DNA from: Sporosarcina quadrami
GTDB taxonomy: Bacteria; Bacillota; Bacilli; Bacillales_A; Planococcaceae
Reading direction: 5' to 3'
DNA: 64,000 nucleotides
NCBI RefSeq assembly: GCF_014836615.1
Contig: NZ_JACSQN010000001.1
Coordinates: 124,001 to 188,000, forward strand
A program made the translations under genes and the position numbers. A model generated the notes under the pieces. The model ran no database searches. It worked only from the letters and a program-made list of their open reading frames with translations, and was not told where the DNA came from. This document shows positions 20,298 to 28,067 of the stretch, piece after piece. Numbering within the stretch: position 1 is the stretch's first letter; each line of letters opens with the position of its first letter.

Positions 20298-20600
20298 ATG
20301 GAACACGGACAAGAGACAATGACAGTAGTAGACGAGCACGGACAAGAACATGTATGTGAAGTGATTTTCACATTCGATTCAGAAGACTTCGGAAAATCTT
20401 ATGTACTTTATCATATTTTAGGTGACGAAGAAGTTAGCGACGACGAAGAAGTAGAAATTCATGCTTCAGCATTCATCCCTTCTGAAGATAACGAAGATGG
20501 CGAATTATTGCCGATCGAAACAGACGAAGAATGGGATATGATCGAAGAAATGCTTAACACGTTCCTTGCTGAAGAGGACGAAGAAGACGACGAAGAATAA
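20298..20600 (+). CDS. DUF1292 acidic protein (YrzB)
   Basis: A protein of 100 residues with a short folded DUF1292 core ([27 protein letters not shown]) and a very acidic C-terminal half. It ends in a run of Glu/Asp residues. The function is not established in the literature known to me. Its place after yqgF and before mltG is conserved in Bacillales. GAGGTGATTTGAG precedes ATG 20298 and a terminator follows. Confidence 0.88.
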   Translation: MEHGQETMTVVDEHGQEHVCEVIFTFDSEDFGKSYVLYHILGDEEVSDDEEVEIHASAFIPSEDNEDGELLPIETDEEWDMIEEMLNTFLAEEDEEDDEE

Positions 20601-20617
20601 TTTATAAATGCACGTGA

Positions 20618-20647
20618 CGGAATGGTGCAAGGCCATTCCGTTTTTTC
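20618..20647 (+). terminator. Terminator after yrzB
   Basis: CGGAATGG and CCATTCCG form an 8-bp stem (20618-20640) followed by six T. It closes the alaS-yrzL-yqgF-yrzB unit. Confidence 0.9.
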
Positions 20648-20732
20648 ACTGTTAAGAACTATTGAATCGCAAATACATGTTTACGTTCAAAACGATGAAA
20701 CAAAGAAATCGTTTGAAATGAGGTAGCGCTAA

Positions 20733-21854
20733 ATGGACAAAGGCTCTAAAAAAGATGTCATGTTCGAAAAGATGATTGAAAAGAAAAAAGAAGTGAAGAT
20801 TGTCAGACGAATCGTTTTTGTTATCGTCTTAATAATCCTCATCGCTAGCCTTTTAGGTGGTCGAGCAATTTATAAGTACATAAGCGAATCGCTTCAACCA
20901 GTCGACCCCAAATCAGAAGAGATTATTGAAATTGAAATCCCTATCGGTTCAGGATTGACATCTATATCGAAAGTGCTTGAAGACAAGGGAATTATTAAAG
21001 ATGCAAGAATCTTTAAATATTATGCGAAGTTCAATAATCAGTCCCAATTTCAAGCGGGCTCTTACGGCTTGACGAAAGCAATGACGTTGGATGAATTGAT
21101 TGAAAGTCTTAAAACAGGAAAAGTATACAGAACACCTGTATTTACTATGACAGTGCCAGAAGGGCTGACACTCGATCAAATTGCAAAAGTCGTTGAAAAA
21201 CGGATCGGCATTAAAGAAAAAGAATTCTTGGATTATGTGAATAGCGAACAGACAATTGAAGCTATGATGATTAAATATCCGAAAATATTGTCGGAAGAAA
21301 TACTTAATGAAGATGTGAAATACCCTCTTGAAGGATATCTCTTCCCAGCAACGTACCCGTTTTTTGAAGAGAAGCCAACAGTAGAGACGGTTGTTACAAC
21401 AATGCTTGACGCAACGTCTTCTAATTTAACACCGTATTTCTCCTATCTTGAGAATAATAATAAATCCGTTCATTGGCTGCTAACATTTGCTAGTCTTCTT
21501 GAAAGAGAAGCAACTGCTAAAACGGATCGCGAAACAATAGCGAGTGTATTTTACAACCGATTGAAAATTGATATGGCTTTGCAGACTGATCCGACTGTGC
21601 TATATGCGCTTGGCGAGCACAAAGACCGAGTCCTGTTTTCTGATCTTGAAATTGAGGATCCATATAACACATATGTAAATACAGGACTTCCACCAGGTCC
21701 GATTGCAAACGCCGGTCGTTCATCTATAGAAGCAGTCATTGATCCTTCTACGACGGATTATCTGTATTTCTTGGCAGATTATGAAGGTAACAATCATTTT
21801 GCGAAAACATATGATGAGCATTTGAATAATCGTAATAAATACAGACCGAATTGA
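20733..21854 (+). CDS. mltG: Endolytic murein transglycosylase MltG (YceG-like)
   Basis: Membrane-anchored lytic transglycosylase that cuts nascent glycan strands and helps set their length. A short charged cytoplasmic tail is followed by one membrane segment (about 25-46, IVFVIVLIILIASLLG). A LysM-like/YceG N-domain follows, and the catalytic domain has the active Glu in FASLLEREATAKTDR with the signatures LQTDPTVLYALG and NTGLPPGPIANAG. Length of 373 residues is normal. ATGAGGTAGCG precedes ATG 20733. It begins a new unit with trmR. Confidence 0.95.
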   Translation: MDKGSKKDVMFEKMIEKKKEVKIVRRIVFVIVLIILIASLLGGRAIYKYISESLQPVDPKSEEIIEIEIPIGSGLTSISKVLEDKGIIKDARIFKYYAKFNNQSQFQAGSYGLTKAMTLDELIESLKTGKVYRTPVFTMTVPEGLTLDQIAKVVEKRIGIKEKEFLDYVNSEQTIEAMMIKYPKILSEEILNEDVKYPLEGYLFPATYPFFEEKPTVETVVTTMLDATSSNLTPYFSYLENNNKSVHWLLTFASLLEREATAKTDRETIASVFYNRLKIDMALQTDPTVLYALGEHKDRVLFSDLEIEDPYNTYVNTGLPPGPIANAGRSSIEAVIDPSTTDYLYFLADYEGNNHFAKTYDEHLNNRNKYRPN

Positions 21855-21895
21855 TTGTGCTTAATTAGCTGTAATTGATAGGAAGTGGCTAGTAT

Positions 21896-22537
21896 ATGAA
21901 AATGTACGAAGACTATATAGCTGGTTTTTCAGAACCAGCTAATTCTCTTGTTGAAGAAATGGAACGATATGCCGCTTTAAACCATGTGCCGATAATGGAT
22001 AGAAGCGGAATGGACACGTTTCTCGGGTTGTTGCGTATTCAACAGCCGAAGCAAATTCTTGAAATTGGAAGCGCAATAGGGTATTCTGCTATCCGTATGA
22101 TTCAAGCTTTGGATAAGGCTTCTGTTGTAACAATTGAGCGGGATGCTGATCGCTTTACTACAGCGGTGGAATTCATACGCCGTGGAGGATTAAACGATCG
22201 TATAACCATTATTGAAGGGGACGCCCTTGAACTGGCAAGTGAAATCCTTCCTCCTATACATTTTGATGCATTATTCATCGATGCTGCAAAAGGGCAATAT
22301 AAACGATTTTTTGAGAAGTATAGCAATCATGTTGCGCCAGGTGGAATCATCTACTGCGATAATATGTTTATGCATGGTGCTGTACTGATGGCTGACGAAG
22401 AAATTCCTAGACGAAATCGCACGATGATCAGGAATCTGCGAGCATTTACCGCATGGGTCATGGAGCATCCTGACTATGACTCATCTTTATTGCCTGTAGG
22501 TGACGGAATTCTGATCGCTGTAAAACGTCATAAGTGA
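21896..22537 (+). CDS. trmR: tRNA 5-hydroxyuridine methyltransferase TrmR (YrrM, O-methyltransferase family 3)
   Basis: SAM-dependent class I methyltransferase of 213 residues. Motif I is ILEIGSAIGYSAIRM at about 44-58, and the metal/active-site stretch is DALFIDAAKGQYKRFF followed by YCDNMFMHG. B. subtilis TrmR in the same position after yrrL (mltG) methylates ho5U34 to mo5U34 in tRNA; orthology here is inferred from gene order and similarity. The two U32-peptidase-like genes (yrrN and yrrO, i.e. trhP1 and trhP2) that make ho5U and lie between trmR and udk in B. subtilis are absent at this locus. Confidence 0.88.
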   Translation: MKMYEDYIAGFSEPANSLVEEMERYAALNHVPIMDRSGMDTFLGLLRIQQPKQILEIGSAIGYSAIRMIQALDKASVVTIERDADRFTTAVEFIRRGGLNDRITIIEGDALELASEILPPIHFDALFIDAAKGQYKRFFEKYSNHVAPGGIIYCDNMFMHGAVLMADEEIPRRNRTMIRNLRAFTAWVMEHPDYDSSLLPVGDGILIAVKRHK

Positions 22538-22579
22538 ATGGATATCTCAGGTTATTTGATATGAGGGAGGACATGAATA

Positions 22580-23215
22580 ATGAGCAATAAACCTCTTGTC
22601 ATAGGGATTGCCGGTGGTTCAGGTTCCGGAAAGACAAGCGTGACAAACCGGATTTACAATGTCTTTAAAGAGCATTCAGTAGTAGTGATCGAACAAGATT
22701 TTTATTATAAAGACCAATCTCACTTAGATTTTGAAGAGCGATTGAGAACGAATTACGATCATCCGTTAGCATTTGACACAGATCATCTGATTGAACATAT
22801 CGAAATGCTATTAAAACGCGAGTCAATTGATAAGCCCGTTTATGATTATGCGCTTCATACACGTTCGGACGAAAAAATCCGTATTGAGCCACAAGACGTC
22901 ATAATCCTTGAAGGCATATTAGTGTTAGAAGACGAACGAATGAGAAACTTGATGGATATCAAGCTGTTCGTCGACACTGATGCAGATTTAAGAATCATTA
23001 GACGTCTCATGAGAGACATTAATGAACGTGGAAGAACGATTGATTCAGTGATTGATCAGTATTTATCGGTAGTTCGACCGATGCACAATCAATTCATTGA
23101 ACCGACAAAGCGTTATGCCGATATAATCATTCCCGAAGGCGGTCATAACGAAGTGGCAATTGACCTAATGGTAACGAAAATAAAAACAATTCTTGAATAT
23201 GGAACGAATTTGTAA
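22580..23215 (+). CDS. udk: Uridine kinase
   Basis: Phosphorylates uridine and cytidine with ATP or GTP in pyrimidine salvage. It has 211 residues. The P-loop [14 protein letters not shown] is at about 9-22; IEQDFYYKD carries the substrate-binding Asp; and [12 protein letters not shown] and [12 protein letters not shown] fit the udk family. GGGAGGACATGAATA precedes ATG 22580. It is co-directional with trmR and followed by a hairpin before greA. Confidence 0.96.
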   Translation: MSNKPLVIGIAGGSGSGKTSVTNRIYNVFKEHSVVVIEQDFYYKDQSHLDFEERLRTNYDHPLAFDTDHLIEHIEMLLKRESIDKPVYDYALHTRSDEKIRIEPQDVIILEGILVLEDERMRNLMDIKLFVDTDADLRIIRRLMRDINERGRTIDSVIDQYLSVVRPMHNQFIEPTKRYADIIIPEGGHNEVAIDLMVTKIKTILEYGTNL

Positions 23216-23247
23216 TATGATGTAGTCAGAATTCAATATAAACGAAC

Positions 23248-23288
23248 CTATGTCGCATACTTGTCAAAGGGGCGGCATAGTGTTTTTA
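23248..23288 (+). terminator. Terminator or attenuator hairpin between udk and greA
   Basis: CTATGTCGC (23248-23256) pairs over 9 bp, including one U-G pair, with GCGGCATAG (23272-23280), followed by TGTTTTTATG. Only ~30 bases remain before the greA start, too few for a separate promoter plus leader, so it may attenuate greA rather than simply end udk. Confidence 0.7.
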
Positions 23289-23317
23289 TGAACAGGAAAT
23301 ATGAGGAGTGTTGTGTG

Positions 23318-23794
23318 ATGGTATCAGAAAAAAAATATCCAATGACGGTTTCTGGAAAGAAGAAGTTAGAAGAAGAGCTTGAATTCCTGAAAACGGTTAA
23401 GCGTAAAGAAGTAGTCGAACGTATTAAAGTTGCCCGAAGCTATGGGGACCTATCTGAGAACTCCGAGTATGATTCAGCGAAAGAGGATCAGGCGTTTGTC
23501 GAAGGGAAAATCTCTTCGCTAGAATCGATGATCCGTAATTCGGTCATCATCACTGAAGACGAAGATAACACTCACGAAGTGCAACTTGGGAAAACGGTTA
23601 CATTCAAGGAATTACCAAATGGTGATGAAGAAACATATACGATTGTAGGTTCTGCAGAAGCGAATCCGATCGAAGGATTGATATCAAATGATTCTCCAAT
23701 CGCAAGAGCATTAATCGGTCGCAGCAAAGACGATGAAGTTAAGATTATGACTCCTGGTGGAGAAATGTCCGTCGTAATTGTTGAAATCAAGTAA
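23318..23794 (+). CDS. greA: Transcription elongation factor GreA
   Basis: Rescues backtracked RNA polymerase by stimulating transcript cleavage. The 158 residues comprise an N-terminal coiled coil (about 1-75) and a C-terminal FKBP-like domain. The coil tip carries the acidic residues in [19 protein letters not shown] that enter the polymerase channel. The frame opens at 23261, but GAGGAGTG lies seven bases before ATG 23318, which gives the standard length. A hairpin precedes it and a terminator follows. Confidence 0.96.
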   Translation: MVSEKKYPMTVSGKKKLEEELEFLKTVKRKEVVERIKVARSYGDLSENSEYDSAKEDQAFVEGKISSLESMIRNSVIITEDEDNTHEVQLGKTVTFKELPNGDEETYTIVGSAEANPIEGLISNDSPIARALIGRSKDDEVKIMTPGGEMSVVIVEIK

Positions 23795-23802
23795 AATTGA
23801 AC

Positions 23803-23832
23803 GGCCGCCTATTAACAGGGCGGTCTTTCTTC
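23803..23832 (+). terminator. Terminator after greA
   Basis: GGCCGCC (23803-23809) pairs with GGGCGGTC (23818-23825, one G-U), followed by TTTCTTCTT. Confidence 0.8.
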
Positions 23833-23866
23833 TTGAATGTAAAGTATAAAAAAGGGGGACAGCGAG

Positions 23867-24595
23867 ATGAATAACAATGATCCGAACTTTTCCCGCATTA
23901 ACCGAAAACGCAGTACGAGTAAAAGCAATCAGTTATTGAACGTGTTGATCGGTCTCGTTGTACTACTAATCATTGTCGTCGGTGCGTTTATCATCATTGG
24001 TCCAAAAGATGACAAAGGAAATGACTTGGCGACTGATGAGAATGTTGAGGAATCTACAAGTAATCCTACAGATAGTCAAGAATCAGATTCAGTAGATGAC
24101 GAGAGTATTGAAATTGTTGAACCTGATGACGAAGAGACGGAATCATCAACTGATCAAAACGCTGGTCTGTCTGCTGACGATAGTAATGACGGAGACACTG
24201 AGTCTGACTCTTCTACTTCAAGTGAAGGGGAGGAAGAGAGTTCTGGAACGGTGACAATTGTTCCGAGCGAAGATGATTTCATACAGGAGTCCGTTATAAA
24301 TACTTCGTGGAAGCCTATAGGGACAGAACAGACAGGTGTTCATGAATCCAAATATGATGGAGAGTCCATTGATTGGGTTGAAAAACAAAAAGCCCTTGCC
24401 TATGCAACAGGTTTTGAAAAAGATGAATTGATCTATTGGAAAATAAAAAACGGTGGAAGTCCCCAAAAATCTATCGGCATCGTTTCAACAAAAGACAAGT
24501 CTGAAAAATTCAGGGTTTTTCTTGAATGGGTAGATGGACAAGGATGGCAGCCTGTTAAGATGGATAAGTTAACAACATTGGACTTTGAATATTGA
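23867..24595 (+). CDS. YrrS-like DUF1510 membrane-anchored protein
   Basis: Bitopic protein of 242 residues with a basic N terminus (INRKRSTSKSN) and one transmembrane helix at about 26-46 (LLNVLIGLVVLLIIVVGAFI). An extended Asp/Glu/Ser-rich linker (about 50-135) and a folded DUF1510 domain at the end (ALAYATGFEKDELIYWK, VDGQGWQPVKM) follow. B. subtilis yrrS follows greA in the same way and is linked to the penicillin-binding protein gene pbpI, which is absent here. A role at the cell wall is inferred from topology only. AAAGGGGGACAGCG precedes ATG 23867. Confidence 0.85.
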   Translation: MNNNDPNFSRINRKRSTSKSNQLLNVLIGLVVLLIIVVGAFIIIGPKDDKGNDLATDENVEESTSNPTDSQESDSVDDESIEIVEPDDEETESSTDQNAGLSADDSNDGDTESDSSTSSEGEEESSGTVTIVPSEDDFIQESVINTSWKPIGTEQTGVHESKYDGESIDWVEKQKALAYATGFEKDELIYWKIKNGGSPQKSIGIVSTKDKSEKFRVFLEWVDGQGWQPVKMDKLTTLDFEY

Positions 24596-24628
24596 GCGGA
24601 TCGACTGCTCATATGGAGGGTATTGGAT

Positions 24629-25321
24629 ATGAAAATTGCGGTCATTGGAGCAATGGAACAAGAAGTGGAAATTCTGCGTGGAATGATTGGAACACCGATT
24701 GTGTCAACGATCGGTGGGTGTGAGTTCATCGAAGGTGACATTGATGGCCGCGAAGTCGTATTAGCGAAAAGTGGAATCGGTAAAGTAAATGCTGCAATCG
24801 CAACAACGTTAGTCATCCAACAATTTAAGCCGGATATCATTTTGAATACAGGGTCCGCAGGTGGTTTTGGTGAAGCGCTAGAAATCGGAACAGTCGTCAT
24901 TTCTGATGAAGTGACGCATCATGATGTAGATGTCACTGCGTTTGGCTATGTACCTGGACAAGTTCCGGGAATGCCTGAAACGTTCCGTTCTGATGAAAAA
25001 CTGATAGCGATAGCAAAGATTGCGGTTGAAGAAATCGGACAACACCCACATGCAACTGGCTTAATTGCTTCAGGTGATGTGTTCATGAGTGACCGCGATC
25101 GCGTGGCGGATGTAAGAAAACTGTTTCCTACAATGATTGCTGCTGAAATGGAAGCTGCTGCCGTTGCCCAAGTGTGCCACCAGTTCGGAACGCCATTTGT
25201 TGTTATTCGAGCGTTGTCTGATATTGCTGGTAAGGACTCTTCAATTAGCTTTGATGAATTCCTGCCAATTGCTGCTAAACATTCTTCTGAAATTGTGATG
25301 CAAGTCATCTCGAAATTGTAA
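24629..25321 (+). CDS. mtnN: 5'-methylthioadenosine/S-adenosylhomocysteine nucleosidase
   Basis: Hydrolyses MTA and SAH to free adenine, feeding methionine salvage and clearing inhibitors of methyltransferases. It has 230 residues. MKIAVIGAMEQEVEIL starts the fold (catalytic Glu in the AMEQE segment), GIGKVNAAIATT and the MEAAAVAQV substrate loop follow, and the catalytic Asp is in ALSDIAG. An upstream in-frame TTG (24623) abuts GGAGGGTA, so ATG 24629 is preferred. It is a likely partner of the SAM-dependent enzymes nearby, and the next gene is a tiny membrane peptide. Confidence 0.96.
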   Translation: MKIAVIGAMEQEVEILRGMIGTPIVSTIGGCEFIEGDIDGREVVLAKSGIGKVNAAIATTLVIQQFKPDIILNTGSAGGFGEALEIGTVVISDEVTHHDVDVTAFGYVPGQVPGMPETFRSDEKLIAIAKIAVEEIGQHPHATGLIASGDVFMSDRDRVADVRKLFPTMIAAEMEAAAVAQVCHQFGTPFVVIRALSDIAGKDSSISFDEFLPIAAKHSSEIVMQVISKL

Positions 25322-25338
25322 AGAGAATATGATATAAT
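25310..25338 (+). promoter_or_regulatory. Promoter for the 26-residue peptide gene
   Basis: TCGAAA (25310-25315), 17 bases, TATAAT (25333-25338). It overlaps the end of mtnN and lies about 40 bases before the peptide start. Confidence 0.55.
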
Positions 25339-25378
25339 TGCTGTAATGTACATATTGATTTGAAGGAGGATGTCAAAC

Positions 25379-25459
25379 ATGTTCTATTTAATGGCTGGTG
25401 TGTTCTTTGCAACTACGGTTATTGCGGTAGTCATTATGCGCGAGGTAAGCGCTGACTGA
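25379..25459 (+). CDS. Small single-pass membrane peptide (26 aa), unknown function
   Basis: Reads MFYLMAGVFFATTVIAVV then IMREVSAD and a TGA stop. The ribosome binding site is excellent (TGAAGGAGGATG, seven bases before ATG). About 19 hydrophobic residues form one transmembrane helix with a short charged tail. It has its own candidate promoter and is followed by a strong terminator, so it behaves as an independent mini-gene. No known family is recognised. Small proteins of this shape often sit on larger membrane complexes or act as regulators, but nothing in the sequence specifies a partner. Confidence 0.72.
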   Translation: MFYLMAGVFFATTVIAVVIMREVSAD

Positions 25460-25491
25460 GGTTTCCGTCTTGAAAAGTAAAATAGGCAACT

Positions 25492-25544
25492 AAAGGCGTC
25501 TCCTTTCACAGGTTCGTTATCTGTGAATGGAAACGCCTTTTCAT
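25492..25544. terminator. Terminator between the small peptide gene and sigK
   Basis: A long stem pairs AAAGGCGTCTCCTTTCACAG (25492-25511) with the 25521-25540 arm (CTGTGAATGG then AAACGCCTTT), with T-runs outwards. It lies between convergent genes. Confidence 0.88.
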
Positions 25545-25576
25545 TGTTTGGAAAACGTAAATAGCATACTTTGTCT

Positions 25577-26278
25577 TCATTCGTTGTATTCGTGTTTGAA
25601 TAACTGATATAACTTTACGATAGCTCTTTTTTCTATGCGGGAGACGTAACTTCTTGAAATGTTAAGTTGTTCTGCTATCTCCTTTTGGGTCATTGGTTTA
25701 TCGTCTAGCAATCCATAGCGACGTTGGATGATCTCTAGTTCTCTTCCATCGAGTTTTCCTAAATGACGGTATAGCCTCTCTTTCTGCTCTTTCTGCTGTA
25801 CAGTCTCAATAGGGGCTTCTTCATCCGTCTGCAAGAGATCAGCGATTTGCAATGACTGTCCGTCTTTATCTGTTCCGATAGGATCAAATAACGAAACGTC
25901 TTTTTGGACTTTTTTCTGTGTTCGCAAGTACATGAGAATTTCATTTTCTATACAGCGAGCTGCATAAGTGGCTAGTTTAGTCTTACGGTCTAATGTAAAG
26001 CTGTTCACAGCTTTCATGAGTCCGATTGTGCCGATAGAAATATAATCGTCCAGTTGTTCGTGTTTTGGATGGAATTTTTTTACGACGTGAGCGACGAGTC
26101 GCATGTTTCGTTCAATGAGTTCATCTCTAGCACTTTCATCACCTTCTGCCAATCGTTGCAGGCAATCTGCTTCTTCCGCTTGTGACAACGGACGTCGAAA
26201 TGCCTGCCCCCTGATGTAACCAACCATCGCGGGGATTTCGACCCACAGTTGGACGAGTGTCATAACAAACCCGCTCAT
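25577..26278 (-). CDS. sigK: Sporulation sigma factor SigK, uninterrupted
   Basis: Late mother-cell sigma factor made as inactive pro-SigK. The 233-residue protein starts with a hydrophobic pro-sequence (MSGFVMTLVQLWVEIPAMVG) like the stretch removed by SpoIVFB. Region 2 follows (HVVKKFHPKHEQLDDYISIG, GLMKAVNSF, YAARCIENEILMYLR) with the typical KKVQKDVSLFDPIG, and region 4 ends in a helix-turn-helix (QKEIAEQLNISRSYVSRIEKR). It begins at ATG 26278, four bases after GGAGGTGG, not at the upstream in-frame ATG 26311. The frame is continuous, so no skin-type prophage splits it. Its place between mtnN and yqeG differs from B. subtilis. Confidence 0.95.
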   Translation of the reverse strand: MSGFVMTLVQLWVEIPAMVGYIRGQAFRRPLSQAEEADCLQRLAEGDESARDELIERNMRLVAHVVKKFHPKHEQLDDYISIGTIGLMKAVNSFTLDRKTKLATYAARCIENEILMYLRTQKKVQKDVSLFDPIGTDKDGQSLQIADLLQTDEEAPIETVQQKEQKERLYRHLGKLDGRELEIIQRRYGLLDDKPMTQKEIAEQLNISRSYVSRIEKRAIVKLYQLFKHEYNE

Positions 26279-26391
26279 CGGTCCACCTCCTGTGTCGTTA
26301 TATGACAGCATATGCCATGGTGGCTTGTATTAATTCTACGTTCTTGGAGCAGGTTTTCATTAACACTTATGAATACGTCGAACGGTCTATA

Positions 26392-26400
26392 TGGTATAAT
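26392..26400 (+). promoter_or_regulatory. Extended -10 promoter of the yqeG operon
   Basis: TGGTATAAT (26392-26400) has a perfect -10 with the TGn extension; no good -35 is visible. It is ~36 bases before the yqeG start. Confidence 0.6.
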
Positions 26401-26435
26401 CATTTTAGAAAATGAGATATAACGGAGTGGATGAT

Positions 26436-26951
26436 TTGTATAAAAAATTTATGCCCGATGAGTATGTGAAAGACATTTTTCACATTTTACCGGAAACTTT
26501 AAAAGAAAAAGGTATTAAAGGAATTATTACGGACTTGGACAATACACTTGTTGAATGGGACCGACCGGAAGCAACTCCTGAAATCATTGAGTGGATTAGA
26601 TTAATGAACGAAGAAGGATTGCAAGTGACAATCCTTTCAAATAATAACGAATTACGTGTGAAAGCGTTTTGTGATCCGATTGGCACGCCATTTATTTTTG
26701 ATGCTCGAAAGCCTTTACGGAAGTCTTTTAAAAAAGCACTGTCCATGATGGACTTGAAAAAAGAGGAAGTCGTCATGGTTGGAGATCAGCTAATGACAGA
26801 TGTGCTCGGAGGGAATAGATTCGGAGTATATACGATACTCGTCGTCCCTGTAGCAAGTTCGGATGGGTTTTTCACTAAATTCAACCGGATGATGGAAAGA
26901 AGAATCATGGGCAAACTGAAGCGCTCAGGAATGATTAAATGGGAGGAATAA
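26436..26951 (+). CDS. yqeG: YqeG family HAD-type phosphatase
   Basis: HAD superfamily phosphatase of subfamily IIIA, 171 residues. Motif I is TDLDNTLVEWD (nucleophile Asp), motif II is in ILSNNNE and the motif IV acids are in VGDQLMTDVLGGN. The substrate is not established. TTG 26436 is chosen because CGGAGTGG lies five bases before it and the protein then begins MYKKFMPDEYVKDIF, as in B. subtilis YqeG; the longer frame from ATG 26412 lacks such a site. It heads the yqeG-yqeH-aroE-yhbY-nadD-yqeK-rsfS-yqeM run, conserved across Bacillales. Confidence 0.92.
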   Translation: MYKKFMPDEYVKDIFHILPETLKEKGIKGIITDLDNTLVEWDRPEATPEIIEWIRLMNEEGLQVTILSNNNELRVKAFCDPIGTPFIFDARKPLRKSFKKALSMMDLKKEEVVMVGDQLMTDVLGGNRFGVYTILVVPVASSDGFFTKFNRMMERRIMGKLKRSGMIKWEE

Positions 26952-26954
26952 GAC

Positions 26955-28055
26955 TTGGAACAACTTAAATGCATTGGTTGCGGTATTGATATACAAACAG
27001 AAGATCCGAAAAAAGAAGGATATGCACCTGCAGCATCCTTGGAAAAAGAAGAAGTTATTTGCCGTCGCTGTTTCCGATTGAGGAACTACAACGAATTACA
27101 ACCGGTTTCTTTATCAGGAGATGATTTCCTTGCCATCTTAAATGGTATTGGCGATAAGGAAGGTCTTGTTATAAAAGTTGTGGATATTTTCGACTTTAAC
27201 GGCAGTTGGATAAATGGCTTGCAACGTTTCGTCGGACAGAAGGACATCCTTCTAATTGGTAACAAATCTGACATTTTGCCTAAATCGATCAACCGTAACA
27301 GACTCATTAATTGGATGAAGGCAGAAGCGGCTAAACTCGGTTTGAAACCGATTGACGTATTACTCATTTCTGCGTATAAAGGCCAAGGCATGGAAGAAGC
27401 GCTCAATGCCATTGATGAGTATAGAAAAGGAAAAGATGTCTATGTGGTCGGATGCACGAATGTGGGAAAATCGACGTTCATTAACCGTATTATTAAAAGT
27501 GCAACAGGCGTAGGTGAAGTCATTACTACTTCACATTTCCCTGGCACGACACTTGACCTAGTTGAAATTCCACTTGATGACGGTAAAGCGATCTACGATA
27601 CACCAGGAATCATTAATAACCATCAGATTGCGCATCACTTGGATACAACCGATTTAAAAGCGATTACACCTAAAAAGGAATTGAAACCGAAAGTGTTCCA
27701 ATTGAATGCGGAGCAGACGCTGTTCATTGGCGGACTTGCTAGATTCGACTTTATAGCTGGTGATCGTTCTTCTTTCACAATTCATGTATCGAATGAATTG
27801 CAGATCCATCGTACAAAACTTGAAAATGCAGACTCTTTATATGCCAATCACCTTGGAGAGATGTTATCTCCGCCAAGTGGAGAATCGTTGGACAAGATGC
27901 CTCCGCTCGTTAGGCATGAATTCTCAGTTAAAAAGCCTAAGACGGACCTTGTTATATCTGGACTTGGTTGGATAACCGTCCAGCACCCAGGCGTTGTCGT
28001 TGCGGTACACGCACCACGTGGGGTGGATGTCGTTCTCAGACCATCACTCATATAA
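26955..28055 (+). CDS. yqeH: Ribosome biogenesis GTPase YqeH
   Basis: Circularly permuted GTPase needed for 30S assembly. An N-terminal zinc finger (CIGCGIDIQ and ICRRCFRLRNYNE) precedes G motifs in the permuted order: G4 NKSDILP, G5 ISAYKGQG, then G1 GCTNVGKSTFIN at about 166-177, and G3 DTPGI. The C-terminal domain resembles RNA-binding TRAP-like folds. It has 366 residues. It begins at TTG 26955, eight bases after GGAGG and three bases past the yqeG stop. Confidence 0.96.
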   Translation: MEQLKCIGCGIDIQTEDPKKEGYAPAASLEKEEVICRRCFRLRNYNELQPVSLSGDDFLAILNGIGDKEGLVIKVVDIFDFNGSWINGLQRFVGQKDILLIGNKSDILPKSINRNRLINWMKAEAAKLGLKPIDVLLISAYKGQGMEEALNAIDEYRKGKDVYVVGCTNVGKSTFINRIIKSATGVGEVITTSHFPGTTLDLVEIPLDDGKAIYDTPGIINNHQIAHHLDTTDLKAITPKKELKPKVFQLNAEQTLFIGGLARFDFIAGDRSSFTIHVSNELQIHRTKLENADSLYANHLGEMLSPPSGESLDKMPPLVRHEFSVKKPKTDLVISGLGWITVQHPGVVVAVHAPRGVDVVLRPSLI

Positions 28056-28067
28056 GGAGGCATCACG

